Assembly (NCBI GenBank): GCA_963402885.1
Contig: OY727102.1
Location: forward strand, 16,306,001 to 16,370,000
Source of the DNA: Antedon bifida
Lineage: Eukaryota; Echinodermata; Crinoidea; Comatulida; Antedonidae
Direction of reading: 5' to 3'
Length of the DNA: 64,000 nt
The notes below the pieces were generated by a model. That model saw only the letters and a list, made by a program, of their open reading frames with translations. It was not told where the DNA came from and made no database searches. Shown one piece after another: positions 1-12,341 of this stretch; the stretch's first letter is position 1; each line of letters begins with the position of its first letter. The position numbers and the translations under genes are program-made.

Positions 1-991
1 TGTAACATTAAGGTTGAGGGAATGTACAAAGAGTAACCATTTTAAAATATATTCTTTATCCATTCAGCAACGAAACATTTTGTAGGCCTATAAATAATAT
101 ACTACTAAATACAGTAAAACATTTGCGATTTAATCCTTTGTTAAAACTGTTACTGTCATAGTCGATTGAAATAGTAAAGTACATGTGTCGATACACCAGT
201 ATACGACGTTTATTTTTGTTGTATTTATTAATTAATACAAACGTTGCGAAGCAACTGTCAGTTTATTTGTATATTATGTGTTTATAATCTAATAGTAGGG
301 CCTTCCAAACTCACAGTAATATAGTTTATTTGTATATATGTTTTATTATATCTAAAAGCACCAAAATTCACAGTAAGAAATTTGCGATTCAAATGGCGAC
401 CAAAAGTGGTTAATTGGTATATACATCCATGGTTAAACCAAATAATTTGGAATGTTCCATTCATTGCAAATCAATACATTTGTATAAACGTATATTAAAT
501 CTATTAAAATAGTATTTTTTAAAGAAAATCGGCCTGTCTTCAACATTATGATGTTGTACTCGAGCTGTTCAACCGGTTTTCAGCCATTACAAGCAATTAT
601 CGTAGGAGGAGATAGGAAAATGCGAAGCATCTTCGTATTATTGTGTGCGGGTATTTTTCAAGATGGACATCCATTAGACAGTGTATACCACGGAAACCAC
701 CCCTATTTGGGGCAAATCGTTGAACCTAAATTCGTTTTAATTGTCAATAACTAATTATCGAACTCAATTTAATTGGTCAACAGGGTTACTTAAGGTGGTT
801 AAAATCAGTACCGAAAGTACGAACCAACTTTATATACTATCGAGTAAACATTCTAACGCGCGATTTACCGAATTTTGCCCTTACGTAAATTTATATATAG
901 ATTACGTATTAATTCTAATATTATTATTTGTATGTTTGTGAGCTTACATTAAATACCTTTTATATACTCCTGTATAATTAGTGAAAATTAC
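1..991. other. intron or 3' part of gene A, no exon recognised
   Basis: No coding similarity was found here on either strand. In genes B and C the exon following the linker exon encodes the first half of TIR2 and lies about 250 and 690 bases downstream. No equivalent is visible in these 991 bases, so the rest of gene A either lies beyond the left edge behind a longer intron or is lost. The last 60 bases before 992 are nearly identical to the intron sequence beside the matching exon of gene B, so this end is homologous intron. Confidence 0.5.
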
Positions 992-3900
992 CTGCTCAGA
1001 TTCTACCACTTTGGTTTCACCGCCTTTATCATCTTTCTTAGCTTGTTTTATTTCTTGCTCAGGTGCTTCAACAGTTGGTACCCAATTTTTGTATTCTGAA
1101 AAAAGAAAAACCGTGATTCTTAATGATATTAGGTGGTTACAATACGTTTCGAATACTTCTGAAACACAAAATATCCGAAGGAAGAAAAGGCTAAAGTAGA
1201 ACATTCAATATTTAAATAGAATCTTCATTTACCGTCAGTAATTTTGTCTGGATCGGGAGCAGCATAATAACTAACTTGTGCCAATAACTCTGCAAATTTG
1301 GTATCAACCCAAAATTTATCTCCTCTGACGTAATCCTTATCCGTGAAAAATTGGATGTAAAGAAGCTGAGCAAAAAGCATGCTCATTGGTCCTTCCGGAG
1401 GCCAGACTGTACGCTCAATAATGATCGGTATGATTGGCTTGTTAAGCAGATTCGCCAAGTTCACCTGTAATAAGGATAAACATAAACAAGTATTTAGTAT
1501 TTAAAGTTACCATGTGAGTAAGAATTCTATAATTTGTTGAATGCGTCGTAGATATATAGCCTAGTTAATAAGTAAATTTCTTTTTACCTCTTTGTTGCAG
1601 TTTTCTGATTTCGAATACTTCTCAGTTGTCATACACAGAACAACTTTAGAAGCTCTCATTCCTTCGTTGATCTTTGCATATAAATTATCTCCACCTCCCA
1701 TCTGGCCAATGTCCATCCAACAAGCAAATCCTGCCATCTCAAGATGATCTCTTATAGCCTTAACCTCCGGTTGATGATCCCATTGGTAACTGATGAATAC
1801 TTTTGGTGGTTTCTCTGATATTTCGGGTCCTAATTTCGGAACCATTGCATCTATCAATTTTAATAAAAATCTGAATTAAGAATACTATTGCTTTTCATTA
1901 TACAGTAATGGTTATACATTAATCGTCAATGAGAAAAAAAATTAAAATAAATTGTATGTGTAGGCCTATTTATGTGGGCTTGATTACCTGCTTGTTCTAA
2001 AGATTCTTCCACTATCTTTACAGCCTCTGTTTGTCCCATATCTTCTAACGCTGTCAGTATTGCATATGTTGCATCACTACTTTTATGGGTCGTGTACCAT
2101 TCGGCAAGAATTGCCATAGTCGGGTCGGGGGACAACGCCCAGTTCCGAATGTCCTCCCCCGAGTAGCCGAGACGTATCGCCAAAAATCTCCAGTCGTAGT
2201 CAGCTTCTGGATTTAGTAGTTTTGAAACATCACGTGACCATTTTGGTGCATTAGTAATCGTCTAGAAAATACAGATTTGTCTGACGTTTTTTTCATGTTG
2301 AGGATTTTACTTTAATATTGCATTGCTTTTCATCCATTTTTATAATTTCTTTGTTTATTCATTTCTTATAACCACATAACCCATCTAAAATGTTAAATAT
2401 AAAGAATAAATCTTACTTTATGATCTATCTCGTCGACTTTTAAAACGGTTTCATCAACAACTTCTTCCAACTCTTCCAATTTCTGTCCTTGTTCTGCAAC
2501 GTCTGTTTTTACCGCCGTTATTTCCCTTCCTTGTTCCTCAACTTTCTCTGTAACTTCTGCAACGTTATTTTCTGTGTTTGTCACTCGTGTATCCAATACC
2601 TCGATGTCCTCTCGCTGGTCTACAATGTTCTCGTGTAAACCTTTCAAACTGTCGTATAGAGGATAAAAAAACACCAGCACATCATTTAACGATGCGGACA
2701 CAGGATTTTAGAAAGGAACCGAATTGGGGTGTAGGTATCTTCCCAAGATTAAAGCTTTTTTTTCAACCTTAACAACCCAAAAGGTTTCCCTTTCCCATGC
2801 GCTACGATTTTCTTGAGGAAAATAGAATTTACTTCCATCTCAAGTGACTTACGTTCTTCCTTCCATAACATCAATGAGTTGAATCACCATGTCTTTTATC
2901 CCCGTCTGTGAACTTCCCTTCATGGCCTCTATCTCCTTTCTGTATACTGTTAAACATTCAGGAAATATATGTCCTATTCTTTTCATCTCCATTAAAACGT
3001 AGACATGGTAGCACGTTTGTACTGTCTGAAGCTGATCAATTAAAATCTTTAGGATTTTGATTGCCCATTCCTATAAAATTGGGAAAAGGAAAGTAAAATA
3101 AACTTAACAAATTGTCGATTCATTATTGAAAGGCACTTTTCGTTTACATTTGAATTTCCACCACGTACCTTATTAACGGTTCCAACACTGGCAACTATCT
3201 TATCTACGAAGTACACTGTGTTAATATCGGATTCTAATAGCTCAGTAAGACTTTCAATATGATTAACAAATTTTTCTGGGTATTTCGCAGCAATTTCACT
3301 AAGCACCATAAGAACTTGGTGTCGAATATCCGACTCATTGATATCTTCAATTAAGGTCTCAATATGTGGTACAAATGTCTGTAACAGAGAACAACTATAG
3401 CATAAATATTAGATAGTAAATAATGCACTTTGTTATTTTTTTTGAAGAGCATTAGGCGTCATTTTTTAATGTATTTGCTCAATGACATAATTTTTTAGTA
3501 TCATCTATTTCATATGTGACGTCGGTATCATGGAAGTTTAGATAAATGTTATAGTTGATGCTTATGGCCTATGATACAGACGTCACATGTGAAAGACAAG
3601 ACACTTTGTATATATTTGATACTCGACACATTGTAGATACAGATCCGAAAATCCGTTGACACATTGGATTAATGGATGGGTTTTTGAAAATAAACAATGA
3701 AGAAATTTAAAAACAAAGATAAAAATTCCATATTATTTTAAATATGTTGTGTGTGTCATCACATTGAAATATTGACTGTAAGAGTGTCTACTTAAAAACC
3801 ACATTAGTGTATCTGCATATAACTGATATATTTTTTAGTTGAATATTACATTGTCAGGTGCGAGAATTTTATTTTAAAAAGTGGTTGTTTTGCTTTTACC

Positions 3901-6900
3901 GTAATTTATGTTATTGCAGTTCTTTAGACGTATAAAATCTCAGCTCACAATTGCTGGAATAAATACTGATAGTAGTAATAGACGTATAAAATCTCAGCTC
4001 ACAATTGCTGGAATAAATACTGATAGTAGTAATAATGATTAAATAAATCCTTATTGTCATTATTGTTTGATTTGAACTGAAGAGATGTTTTCCAAATTAA
4101 AGAAAAAGTTCGGACTATGAATCAGTTTGTTCTTGCCTTACCTTAGTTGAATTTTTTGAGATGTTGTCAAAGAAAAGATAAAGGTATCGTTTCCTGTTCG
4201 CATCCAGGTCCGGTAACTTTTCAAAGATTAAATCCATTTTACTCATAATCTTCTCAGGACATTTAGTATACAGTGGTTTTAATGACACTACAAATAAAAT
4301 GCAAAAATATATATAATATATACAGCAGTGTACTTGTAACTGTATGCAATGGTTCCAACTTATTGTATAAGTTTGAGCTGATATGATAATTAGGCAATGT
4401 GACGTCATCATGAAGACTATTAAATTCAAATTTAGTTTAATAACATTGACTATATTCTTTATCATTCATTGATGATTAAATACTCATAGGCCTACATCGA
4501 GAATATTAACGCTATATTCAAACTTGTTCCGTTTTACGTGACGGAAGACGGCACAGTTTATTTCTTAAAATCATTGTCCATTATTGAACAAAATGGCGCC
4601 GACTTTTGCTTGTAAATGTAGCGTTAATCTGATCACATACCTCCTATACTACGACACATCTCCTCGTTGTCTAGAAAAAGATCAACGAGTTCTTCTGTCC
4701 ACGGCGCAAGTGCGTCCACATTTTCGTACATGGATGATATCACACTACAGGCAGAAGAAGTTAACCTATCGATGTCCGCCCGTATTAGAGTCATTACACC
4801 TGGAACAAACTCAGTCATATCAAACATAGAAGCCTGTAAATGAAATAAAAATACTCACAATAACTTAGTCCTAAAAGAAATATTTTAAAAGAATAATATG
4901 TTTACAAACTATCATGTTACAAATATTTCAAATGTGCACCTTAATAATTGTAGTATATTATTATTTCTGTTGAAAATGTATGTATGCATATTTCTATGTG
5001 TAAAATGTACATTATTACTATTAAAGTTATTATTATAAACAATAATTCATAATACATTTCTCAAGTCAATATTCCATTCTAGCCAACGAATAAGACGAAG
5101 AAAACGATAACAATACGAAGAATTAGTTATGAATTGGATGTTATTTGATATAATGTATCTTTATTACAAAATGCCTAAAATTCAAGATTAAAGTCAGTTG
5201 CGACTGCGAATAAGTTGTAACACACAGCATAAGTATAATATTGTTGTAAAGTTTTATTAAACACTATCCAAATTGTCTTAAATTTGAGGAAAGGGAGCAA
5301 TATTTACCTTCTGTTTTATGAGTCCATTTAGTATTTCACATGCTATTATCCCCCATCCTGTCAATGGTTGACCTTCTAACTCTTTTGTCATTGTGTTCTT
5401 CCACATTGATATAACATAGTTTAGGTATAATTTTGGAGGGCTCAAAAAAAAGACGAAAAAAACTCATTAGCATGGCCTAAATACCTTAAGTCATTTTTTC
5501 GCTTTTAACCACCAGTAACACATATTTACTTGGTTTTTCAAACTTTCCTTTTAAAAACAGTTTTTCTGTGAATTAACTGAATGTAAACACAGTAATTTTA
5601 GAAATGTAATAATTACGTACTGAAATGAGGAAGATTAATAGATCTAAGGTGAATTTCGTATCGTTCAAAAGATAGGTTTCTTTTATTATCATTATTATTA
5701 TTATTTTATTTCCATATCTTTTATACATACAAAAAACACACTTTAACAAAAGAAAAATTACAATTAAAATAAATAAAGTAAAAACATATTAAAGCACCCA
5801 TAATCCACTACCTCCTTTAAAAAAATGGCGGCACATGTTACAATACACAAATATATGAAGTAAATGGTCTTTCTCTTTTTTACAAAAGGAACACAAGTCG
5901 GATTCAGTTAAACCGATCCTGAACAACCTTTCGTTTGTAAAAATAATTTTGTGTAGGTTTTTAAATTGGAAAGCTTTTACTTTGCCATCAATGTGTAGCT
6001 TATGGAGTACAGAAAAGGAGTCTTTTAATTCAAAATTGTCCAATTTTTTACCATTTCAAATTTACTTCATTGATGTCGTTTGTAACATTGCTTTCTTACC
6101 AGTTGGAATCAAATGCAATTCCCAACGATGTCTCTACAATGGTTACTTGGTAGGGACGGTTGTCTTTAGACATTATCTCATCAAATTTTCTCGTCCACTC
6201 ATCTACAGTCTTTATTAACTTGGGTATCAGAGTCCTGTCCTTTGGGTATAATAATACGAATTTGTAATAATACGAATTTGTAATGCGCCAATTCCAGCAG
6301 TGATCAAAGGCGCATTGTATGAGAGAGCTCAATTTGAAAGAAAAAGATAGTTTTCAAGGCAGACATTAATTACCGATTAGATAATTTTGCACCACACCCA
6401 TTTGAAAACACCAACATTAACCTTTCCATTAGATGTCAGAGTAGTCAATTTCGTTAATTACTTTTAGAGTTCCTAGTGTATGAGAACTTATACATATCCA
6501 CTCTACAGCCAGTTATAAATGTACAGGTATAGAAAAACTCACGTACTATACCTTTCTATAGAATTATTACAAATTTATTTTGTTTGCGTAACTAGCCGTA
6601 ATTAAGCTTTGCTTATTAGTTTCTCCAGCACACCTGGATTTCGATCCAAGTTGACGATCCGTCTCGACCAAAGTCAACTCAACCCCAATTCAACTGGGCC
6701 TCAAGTCAACTGGGCCTCAAATCAACTCGGGCTCACGTCAATTCTGCCAAAAACTAATGTTACTCAATCTGGCACTATTTAAACCTTCTTAGATACAAAA
6801 TTAAACTATAAATAGCTTACTTCAGGCTTAAAATTCCATTGATATAACATTCCCCTAGCAATCATAAGATGCAAAACTTCGGATTTCTCAAGACAATTTA

Positions 6901-8867
6901 TCAACAATTGCAGAAGATTGATTTCAATTTTCTTAGCTAACTTATCCCGTCTATAAAATAAAGAAAAACAGATAAAGACGAAAATGTACTATTACAGTAA
7001 TGATTAAACTGTAGGTTTAAATTGGTTCTCTGTTTTTAATTGAAACGTTTATTTTTGTACTCGCGAATACGTCGGGATACGTTTGTGTCGTGGGCGTGGG
7101 GATGGCTTCTCCAGATATTATCTGCAGTCCTCCAATGGATTGGTGGTGAAAAAGAAATATGAAAACAAGAACCTTTCGTACCCACCCCTTAAAATTAATA
7201 AAAATTGAGTATACTTCATCCTACCTTACTTACGGGTTGTCTTTTAAAATGTATCTTTAAGCGTACTTACAAAAATGCTTCTACCATTGCTTCTGTACAA
7301 TCTTTTATTCGTTTAGACATTTCACATTCTTCTAGTCTGCGAGTGCCATACCAACGTTCATCATCGTCAGTCATTTTGATTTTTGATGGTTCAATAAATG
7401 TCTCTATTATTTGTATAGCTTCTGTGGAGTGGTCCTTAATAAACATGATAAAAATATATTGGCTGAAAACTAAAGAACAATAGATAGTAATCCAGACTTT
7501 TAAATTAAAAACTGCACTGAGAGTATTTGTTTGTAAAAAAAAAAACTTAATTGGTAAACAAAATAAAACCTATTATATAACACCTAAATAGATTCCTTTT
7601 ATTTGATTGGACGATTGTGTGTCACATGATAAAAAGTAAGTGCCCTCTATGAATCGCTTTACAAAAGCCCTCATAACGACTAATAATAGGAAAAAGAGTG
7701 AGAATGCTGCAACCTGTTCATCTCCCCATTTTTTTTATTACACCTTAGTTATAGAGGGTGACCCTAAACAGCGTAAGAAAAAAGATAAGTAATTTATCCT
7801 AATTTAAACTAGACTAGATGAAAACCTTTAAAATAAAGAAATAGTTTTACTTTCCAATTGACGATGTTCCGGTCGTTAAATAAACTCTTGAGCCTGCGAC
7901 AGTACATGGACATCTTCTTCTCTGCCATGGCAACTGCAAGTCCGGCGAATGCTTTAGACTCTTTACCCTTGCTGTATCCAAACAAATTTAAATACATATT
8001 TGTTTTACGAATTTCAACAATTTAAAATAAAATATACATTGTTTTTTGGTTAAATTGGTCATTATTTACAATTTTATTTACAGATAGTAGAGCATCTAGT
8101 AAGACTGGACGCACAGTAATATGTATCCGTCTAAAACACAAAGAAGTATCCCACGGTTCTCGGTACTATATCTAGATTTCGCCAGTATCATCATAATGGT
8201 AAATACAACATCACATGTGTTTCACATGTTTCTCCTACAGTAGTATCATATACTTTAACCTAACATTGCATGATGCAGACACTGCATGGTGCAGACACCA
8301 CATGTGATTCAAATTAGATGCTGTATTATTAAATATCCCTATGATACTTTAAATATTTTAGTATGTGGAGATACACTGAGAATCTGGTAGAAGTATTTTT
8401 GTTCCAGCAGTTTCTGTAATGTACTGAAATATTTGGTCTTAAATGTTAAGCCCCTTTATTATTAAATAAATGAATTAAATATTATAATGTTTTAAGGGTT
8501 GTCCACCAATAACTTTTTATTGCAACAAATTAGGAGGATTAGTTGATTCTCTAATTGAGTAAATAAATACGCATACTATTCGCATAATACCATTCCCAGT
8601 TACTAAGTTTTAACTTAGTAACTAGACCTACATGACACTATTCCTGTTAGTTATTAATATAACTAAACAATTTAAATAAAATGACCTTTTTTTAGCGGCA
8701 GAAAGTACTTTGTCAATGACATTTGTTAATATTCGCATGTTTAGCTTTTTGACATCTTCCTCTTCTTCAAATTCAGTCACTGCTTTAATCAGTTTCGGCA
8801 TGTACTTAAAATCATCAATTGATTCCGAGATTTCTTCTACAATCGCTTCGACCTCTGCCCTTTTCAT
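992..8867 (-). CDS. Gene A: Melted-like helical repeat, coiled-coil, Death, TIR protein (3' end outside window)
   Basis: Fifteen coding exons by splice sites and paralogue comparison (right to left): 8867-8686, 7971-7851, 7434-7271, 6950-6821, 6239-6100, 5440-5308, 4833-4641, 4287-4142, 3378-3169, 3070-2853, 2648-2417, 2261-1988, 1850-1588, 1464-1233, 1095-992. They total 2742 bases (914 codons), in frame throughout. Residues 1-545 form a helical, armadillo-like region whose segment pattern resembles the N-terminal region of Melted/VEPH1 (similarity judged from memory). A coiled coil spans 546-623, a Death domain 624-714 ([15 protein letters not shown]) and TIR1 about 715-879 ([32 protein letters not shown]). 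A charged linker follows at 880-914. TIR2 and the tail are not in the window. The start ATG lies in an exon with an acceptor at 8881/8882, so a 5'UTR intron is expected. The fifth exon is three codons shorter than in B and C. Probable role: cytosolic death-fold/TIR signalling adaptor or sensor (inference). Confidence 0.8.
3480..3660. repeat. dispersed CACATGTGA-type repeat, copy 1 (intron of gene A)
   Basis: Intronic stretch with 'tatcat...atgtgacgtc' and 'gatacagacgtcacatgtga' segments. Related, diverged segments recur at 8130-8420 and 36330-36600. Probably an old non-autonomous element with ends not defined. Confidence 0.35.
3926..4033. repeat. perfect 54-bp tandem duplication
   Basis: Two back-to-back identical copies of a 54-base unit beginning agacgtataaaatctc, with period 54 and no mismatch seen. 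It lies in the intron of gene A between the exons at 4142-4287 and 3169-3378. Perfect identity in otherwise diverged intron sequence implies a very recent slippage or duplication event. Confidence 0.9.
5685..6060 (-). mobile_element. LINE 3' fragment (reverse transcriptase C-terminus)
   Basis: The minus-strand reading frame 6043-5789 contains a FTNERLFRIG segment and a C-x2-C...H-x4-C zinc-knuckle-like cluster (LCSFCKK, HLLHIFVYC). This is typical of the region after the reverse transcriptase domain in non-LTR retrotransposons. On the same strand the copy ends in an ATAAAATAATAATAATAATG-type microsatellite tail near 5712-5685. It is 5'-truncated and sits inside an intron of gene A, directly against the exon at 6100-6239. 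LINE clade not assigned. Confidence 0.7.
8130..8420. repeat. dispersed CACATGTGA-type repeat, copy 2 (intron of gene A)
   Basis: Shares ordered blocks with 36330-36600: 'tctagatttcgccagt', 'accacatgtgattc', 'atgctgtattattaaatat'. Located in the first coding intron of gene A. Confidence 0.5.
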
Positions 8868-8881
8868 GTCGATTTTTTCCG

Positions 8882-9870
8882 CTAAAAAATAAATAAAAAT
8901 AACGCGGTTTACTTCGTTTATAGGCCTAGTAACTAACTATAGTAACTTGTTGTAAATTCATGACCAACCTATAAAAAGTCAACATTTTTAAACGCATAAT
9001 GTCCCTTCGTATCGGAAACGGTGCATAAGGCACACTCAAGTTTTAATCCATGCATGGAGGTATAAAAATTATTATTTTATACCTCCATGATCCATGCAAG
9101 GGCTTTTGTCTGCAAAGCGGCATACAGTGCTTTTTATACAGTATGTAGGCCTAAGCATTACTAATACAGTATTTCGTATCTTAGTACGTTAACATTAGTA
9201 CGTCGCTTTTAACAAAAGCATGGATTGTTATCAATTCGTAGGCTTCAATATGTTTACGTACCTTGCCCCAAAATCCTTCCCGTACTTAGTCAATCTGTTC
9301 ATTGATAGACCTGGACCTAATTTCAGTAAAAAAAATGCTTATTCTTTTTTCCCACAACATGCTTCCTTATGCATACCTATGTGTTTATATGTACGTGTAA
9401 TTATATGTATCAACTGTCTCAACCCAAGCATAAATAGATATACAAACGAATAGTATATTCTTTGCTTATACAGTATTACTATAATAGTCTGTCTCATGTT
9501 TTTAAGCACTAATTGTCATAATTACCTTAGCTATTGCTCAGTATCAACCTAATACTTGCTGCTTATTTCTTCTTATTTCCACCATACTGCTACAGTAGGC
9601 TTAACACATACTGTTGGCTTTAGGAATCACTGAACCGCATATCAACAATACAATAAACCTATTGATTACACTACACATAATAATATTGCCATGGTGATGT
9701 AAAACATTGTAAGGTAGATATTATAATAGATAGAAATCGCTCTCAGGGTCATCTTCATATTTATTCATTGGTTTAAGCAATATATATATATATATGTATC
9801 AGTAGCTCCGTTGTTATTTTGTTACAAACATTGAACGTTTTCAAAAGCTATTGATAGCAAATAAATAGTT
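8882..9870 (-). promoter_or_regulatory. 5' flank of gene A with candidate noncoding first exon
   Basis: The stretch 9130-9780 is recognisably homologous to 20750-21450 upstream of gene B, which argues that the tandem duplication carried the promoter. Both copies keep a splice donor in the same context (AAG|GTAATTATG; exon edge at 9526 in A, 21170 in B). In the frame that would join the first coding exon both have a stop just before the donor, so this is a 5'UTR exon if used. No clear TATA box was identified. Confidence 0.35.
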
Positions 9871-10005
9871 AACAAGGCCATATACATGGCTGCAGTCGCG
9901 TGCTCAAGTTAGTGTTTACCGACCGACCAACCGACCGACCGACCAACCGACCGACCGATCGACCGACCAACCGACCGACATAGTTAACTGTAGTGAACTA
10001 AAAAT
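9871..10005 (+). repeat. GACC-rich dispersed element, copy 1
   Basis: Begins aacaaggccatatacatgg, then ctgcagtcgcgtgctcaa, a (GACC/AACC)n tract and gacatagttaactgtag. It belongs to a four-copy family (also 32246-32353, 39493-39827, 44071-44178). Its better-preserved members are bounded inside by AGTCGCGTGC and its inverse GCACGCGACT. No coding capacity. Confidence 0.75.
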
Positions 10006-10371
10006 AATTAAAAAAATAATTTTTCGTGTAATTTTCCTTACCCCAGTACGTCCTTCAAATTCAACCATAAGCCCATATGATTGCTATAACACACTCGTAC
10101 AGAATAAGAGTATTTGAATATAATAATTATTAGTATTTAATTTCACACACTTTCAATTTATTTTATTTTTTATCCATATTTATAAACTAAATAATTAAAG
10201 AAAATAATCAATGATCAAGTACTTCACAAAAATAAACACATTAGATATATATCCGTATATATAGATATAAATATTTGTTAATACCTTTTTGTAATTATAA
10301 TTTATATTATTATAAAAAAAAACACTATTTTAATGTACAGTTTTATTAAATTAGATTCTAATTTTATTTAT

Positions 10372-10471
10372 TTCAGGCGGTGTTGGGTTTTTTGCTGCTA
10401 TGTTTCTTTAGGAGCATGTGCTTCGGGTTTCGGATCTTCGGACTTTGGTTCTTCCGTTTTCGGATCTTCGG
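10372..10471 (-). pseudogene. relic of the terminal (Pro/Glu/Lys tail) exon
   Basis: The minus strand reads [18 protein letters not shown]...APKET, then an in-frame stop where the intact gene has a glutamine codon. It corresponds to 12391-12495 of gene B. The upstream TIR2 part and the CaaX end are missing. It shows that a further copy of the gene end once lay between A and B, and it is probably a product of unequal crossing over. Confidence 0.75.
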
Positions 10472-11294
10472 GTAATAAGCTGAATGCACATCTATCACTT
10501 GCGCTCTTTTTTTTTTAAAGGATTACCCAAGGAAACATAATACTCAGGTCGATGAACTTGGACCTCTTCCGGTAAGTTAAAATATTGTACATTTTTTGTA
10601 TAATCTGAAGAAAAAAACTGTAGAATGTATAATTGCTTTAAAATAGATTTGATTTCATTTTATGAAATATCAAACATGAAAACACCAATTCATTTATTTA
10701 ACGTGTAAGATACGCACATAATAGCCTACACTATAGACTTAAATGTTTTGGTTAAACTTGCAAAAGAGTTTTGTAAACAGTGAACTGCCCAATTAACTGA
10801 TCACGTCACAGCGAAATTCTACTTTAGAAATAACGTTAACAAAGGAATGCGGACATTTGAAAGTGCTATTCAGTGGGCTTATCGCTATAATACGTCACGT
10901 TACGTTACAGCCTCGTCGCCGAGAGGTCCATTTACTTCTCCGCCTGGGCTGGCCTGAAAATAGACCTTACAAGATATCTCTGCATTCATTTCATCTTATA
11001 TTAGTGTAATTCCTTATTTTTGCTAGATCCGTTTTGAGTTTCAAGCTAGAGAGTTTTTTGAGGAATTTCATGGTATAGTTGAAACTTGATTAAAAAAATA
11101 ACCTTACTGTATCTCCGTTGTTTTTCACAAACATTGAACGTTTTCAAAAGCTATTAATAGCAATTCAATAGTTAAAAATAATTTTAAAAAACAATTTAGT
11201 CTGGTTAGTAATTTTCCTTATCCAAAATACGTACGTAAAATTCAACCATAAAGCCCATTTGATTGCTATAGGCCTAATATTATAATTATTATTA

Positions 11295-11345
11295 CTGATG
11301 AAGGGCTATAAGTGTTGCTCGAAAGCTCTGCTAATTTTTCTGGCT
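11295..11345 (+). ncRNA. hammerhead-like motif (CTGATGA...GAAA) in a possible Penelope-like relic
   Basis: CTGATGA at 11295-11301 is followed by a potential short stem (GGGC with GCTC, including a wobble pair) and GAAA at 11321-11324, the layout of a hammerhead catalytic core. Such motifs are known from terminal repeats of Penelope-like elements and other retroelements. Stems I and III were not established and no reverse transcriptase is visible, so this is a weak call. Confidence 0.25.
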
Positions 11346-12341
11346 ATTTTACTTTATCGTTTTGATTTAGCTTTTTCCCTATTTTATTTTAGATCCAGCC
11401 ACTGATATCCACAACATTCATTTTCCAGTAATTTGCCTTTTGATTTATAATTATTATTATCTATATATAAATTTACGTAAGTGAAAAATTCGGTAAATCA
11501 CGCGTTACTTGTAATTTAATTAATCACATTAACAAACACTATACTTCACACACTTTCAATTTATTGAATTTTTATTTCCTGAATTCATACTAACCATAAT
11601 CCATAAACTAAATAATTAAAGAAAATACAACATGCAGCATGTATAATAAACTACTTCACATAAATTAAATTACTATATATAAAAAAATATTTGTTAATAC
11701 CTTTGTGTTATTCTTATAATTTAAAAAAAAACTGTTTTAATGTACAATTGTCATTAAATTATATTCGATTTGTTATAAGTTTGTTTCAATTCGCATAAGT
11801 GAAGCGGTAATTAATTTATTTTATTTCTAATTAAAGAAAATATAACAAAACAGCTTCTATAAAAATCATACTAATAAATCTTGAGATAAAGGTAAGCATA
11901 TTAGAACAGATGGGGAAAAATGAAACTTATATATATATACTTTTTCTCATTCTCACAGATTTCCTCATCTTTATCGTTTCAAATTAATTAATTAAATTTC
12001 AGTATATTACCGGGCGGTTTAGAATTAATGTTCTTTGCCTGATTTGTTTATATAACAAAGAATAAAAATGTAATATGTTCAAAGACCTAATATACAATAC
12101 ACTGATTTAAATGTTATTTAAAAAAAAATAGAATTGCACTGATCATAACGAATTATCAAGCGTTACTATACTTAGAACAACTACAAACAATAGAATTCTA
12201 ACATTTAACAGTGGTCTACGATGGGATTGTCAATGCAATTGGACGTTTCGAAACATTTCGAATAGAACTATTCATTATTTGAGGGAATTAGAAAACATTA
12301 CAGCACAGCAAACACATGACTTGGATGTTATTTTTAAACAG

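Larger units (their letters stand above)
10006..12341. other. duplicated 3' flank of gene B
   Basis: No gene was found apart from the relic exon at 10372-10471. Two blocks are homologous in order: 9800-10471 and 11100-12490. Shared landmarks include 'attgaacgttttcaaaagct', 'attcaaccataa', 'cacacactttcaattta', 'aaactaaataattaaag' and 'atatttgttaatacctt'. The 3' flank and last coding segment of gene B were therefore duplicated, and the left copy decayed. Confidence 0.7.
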
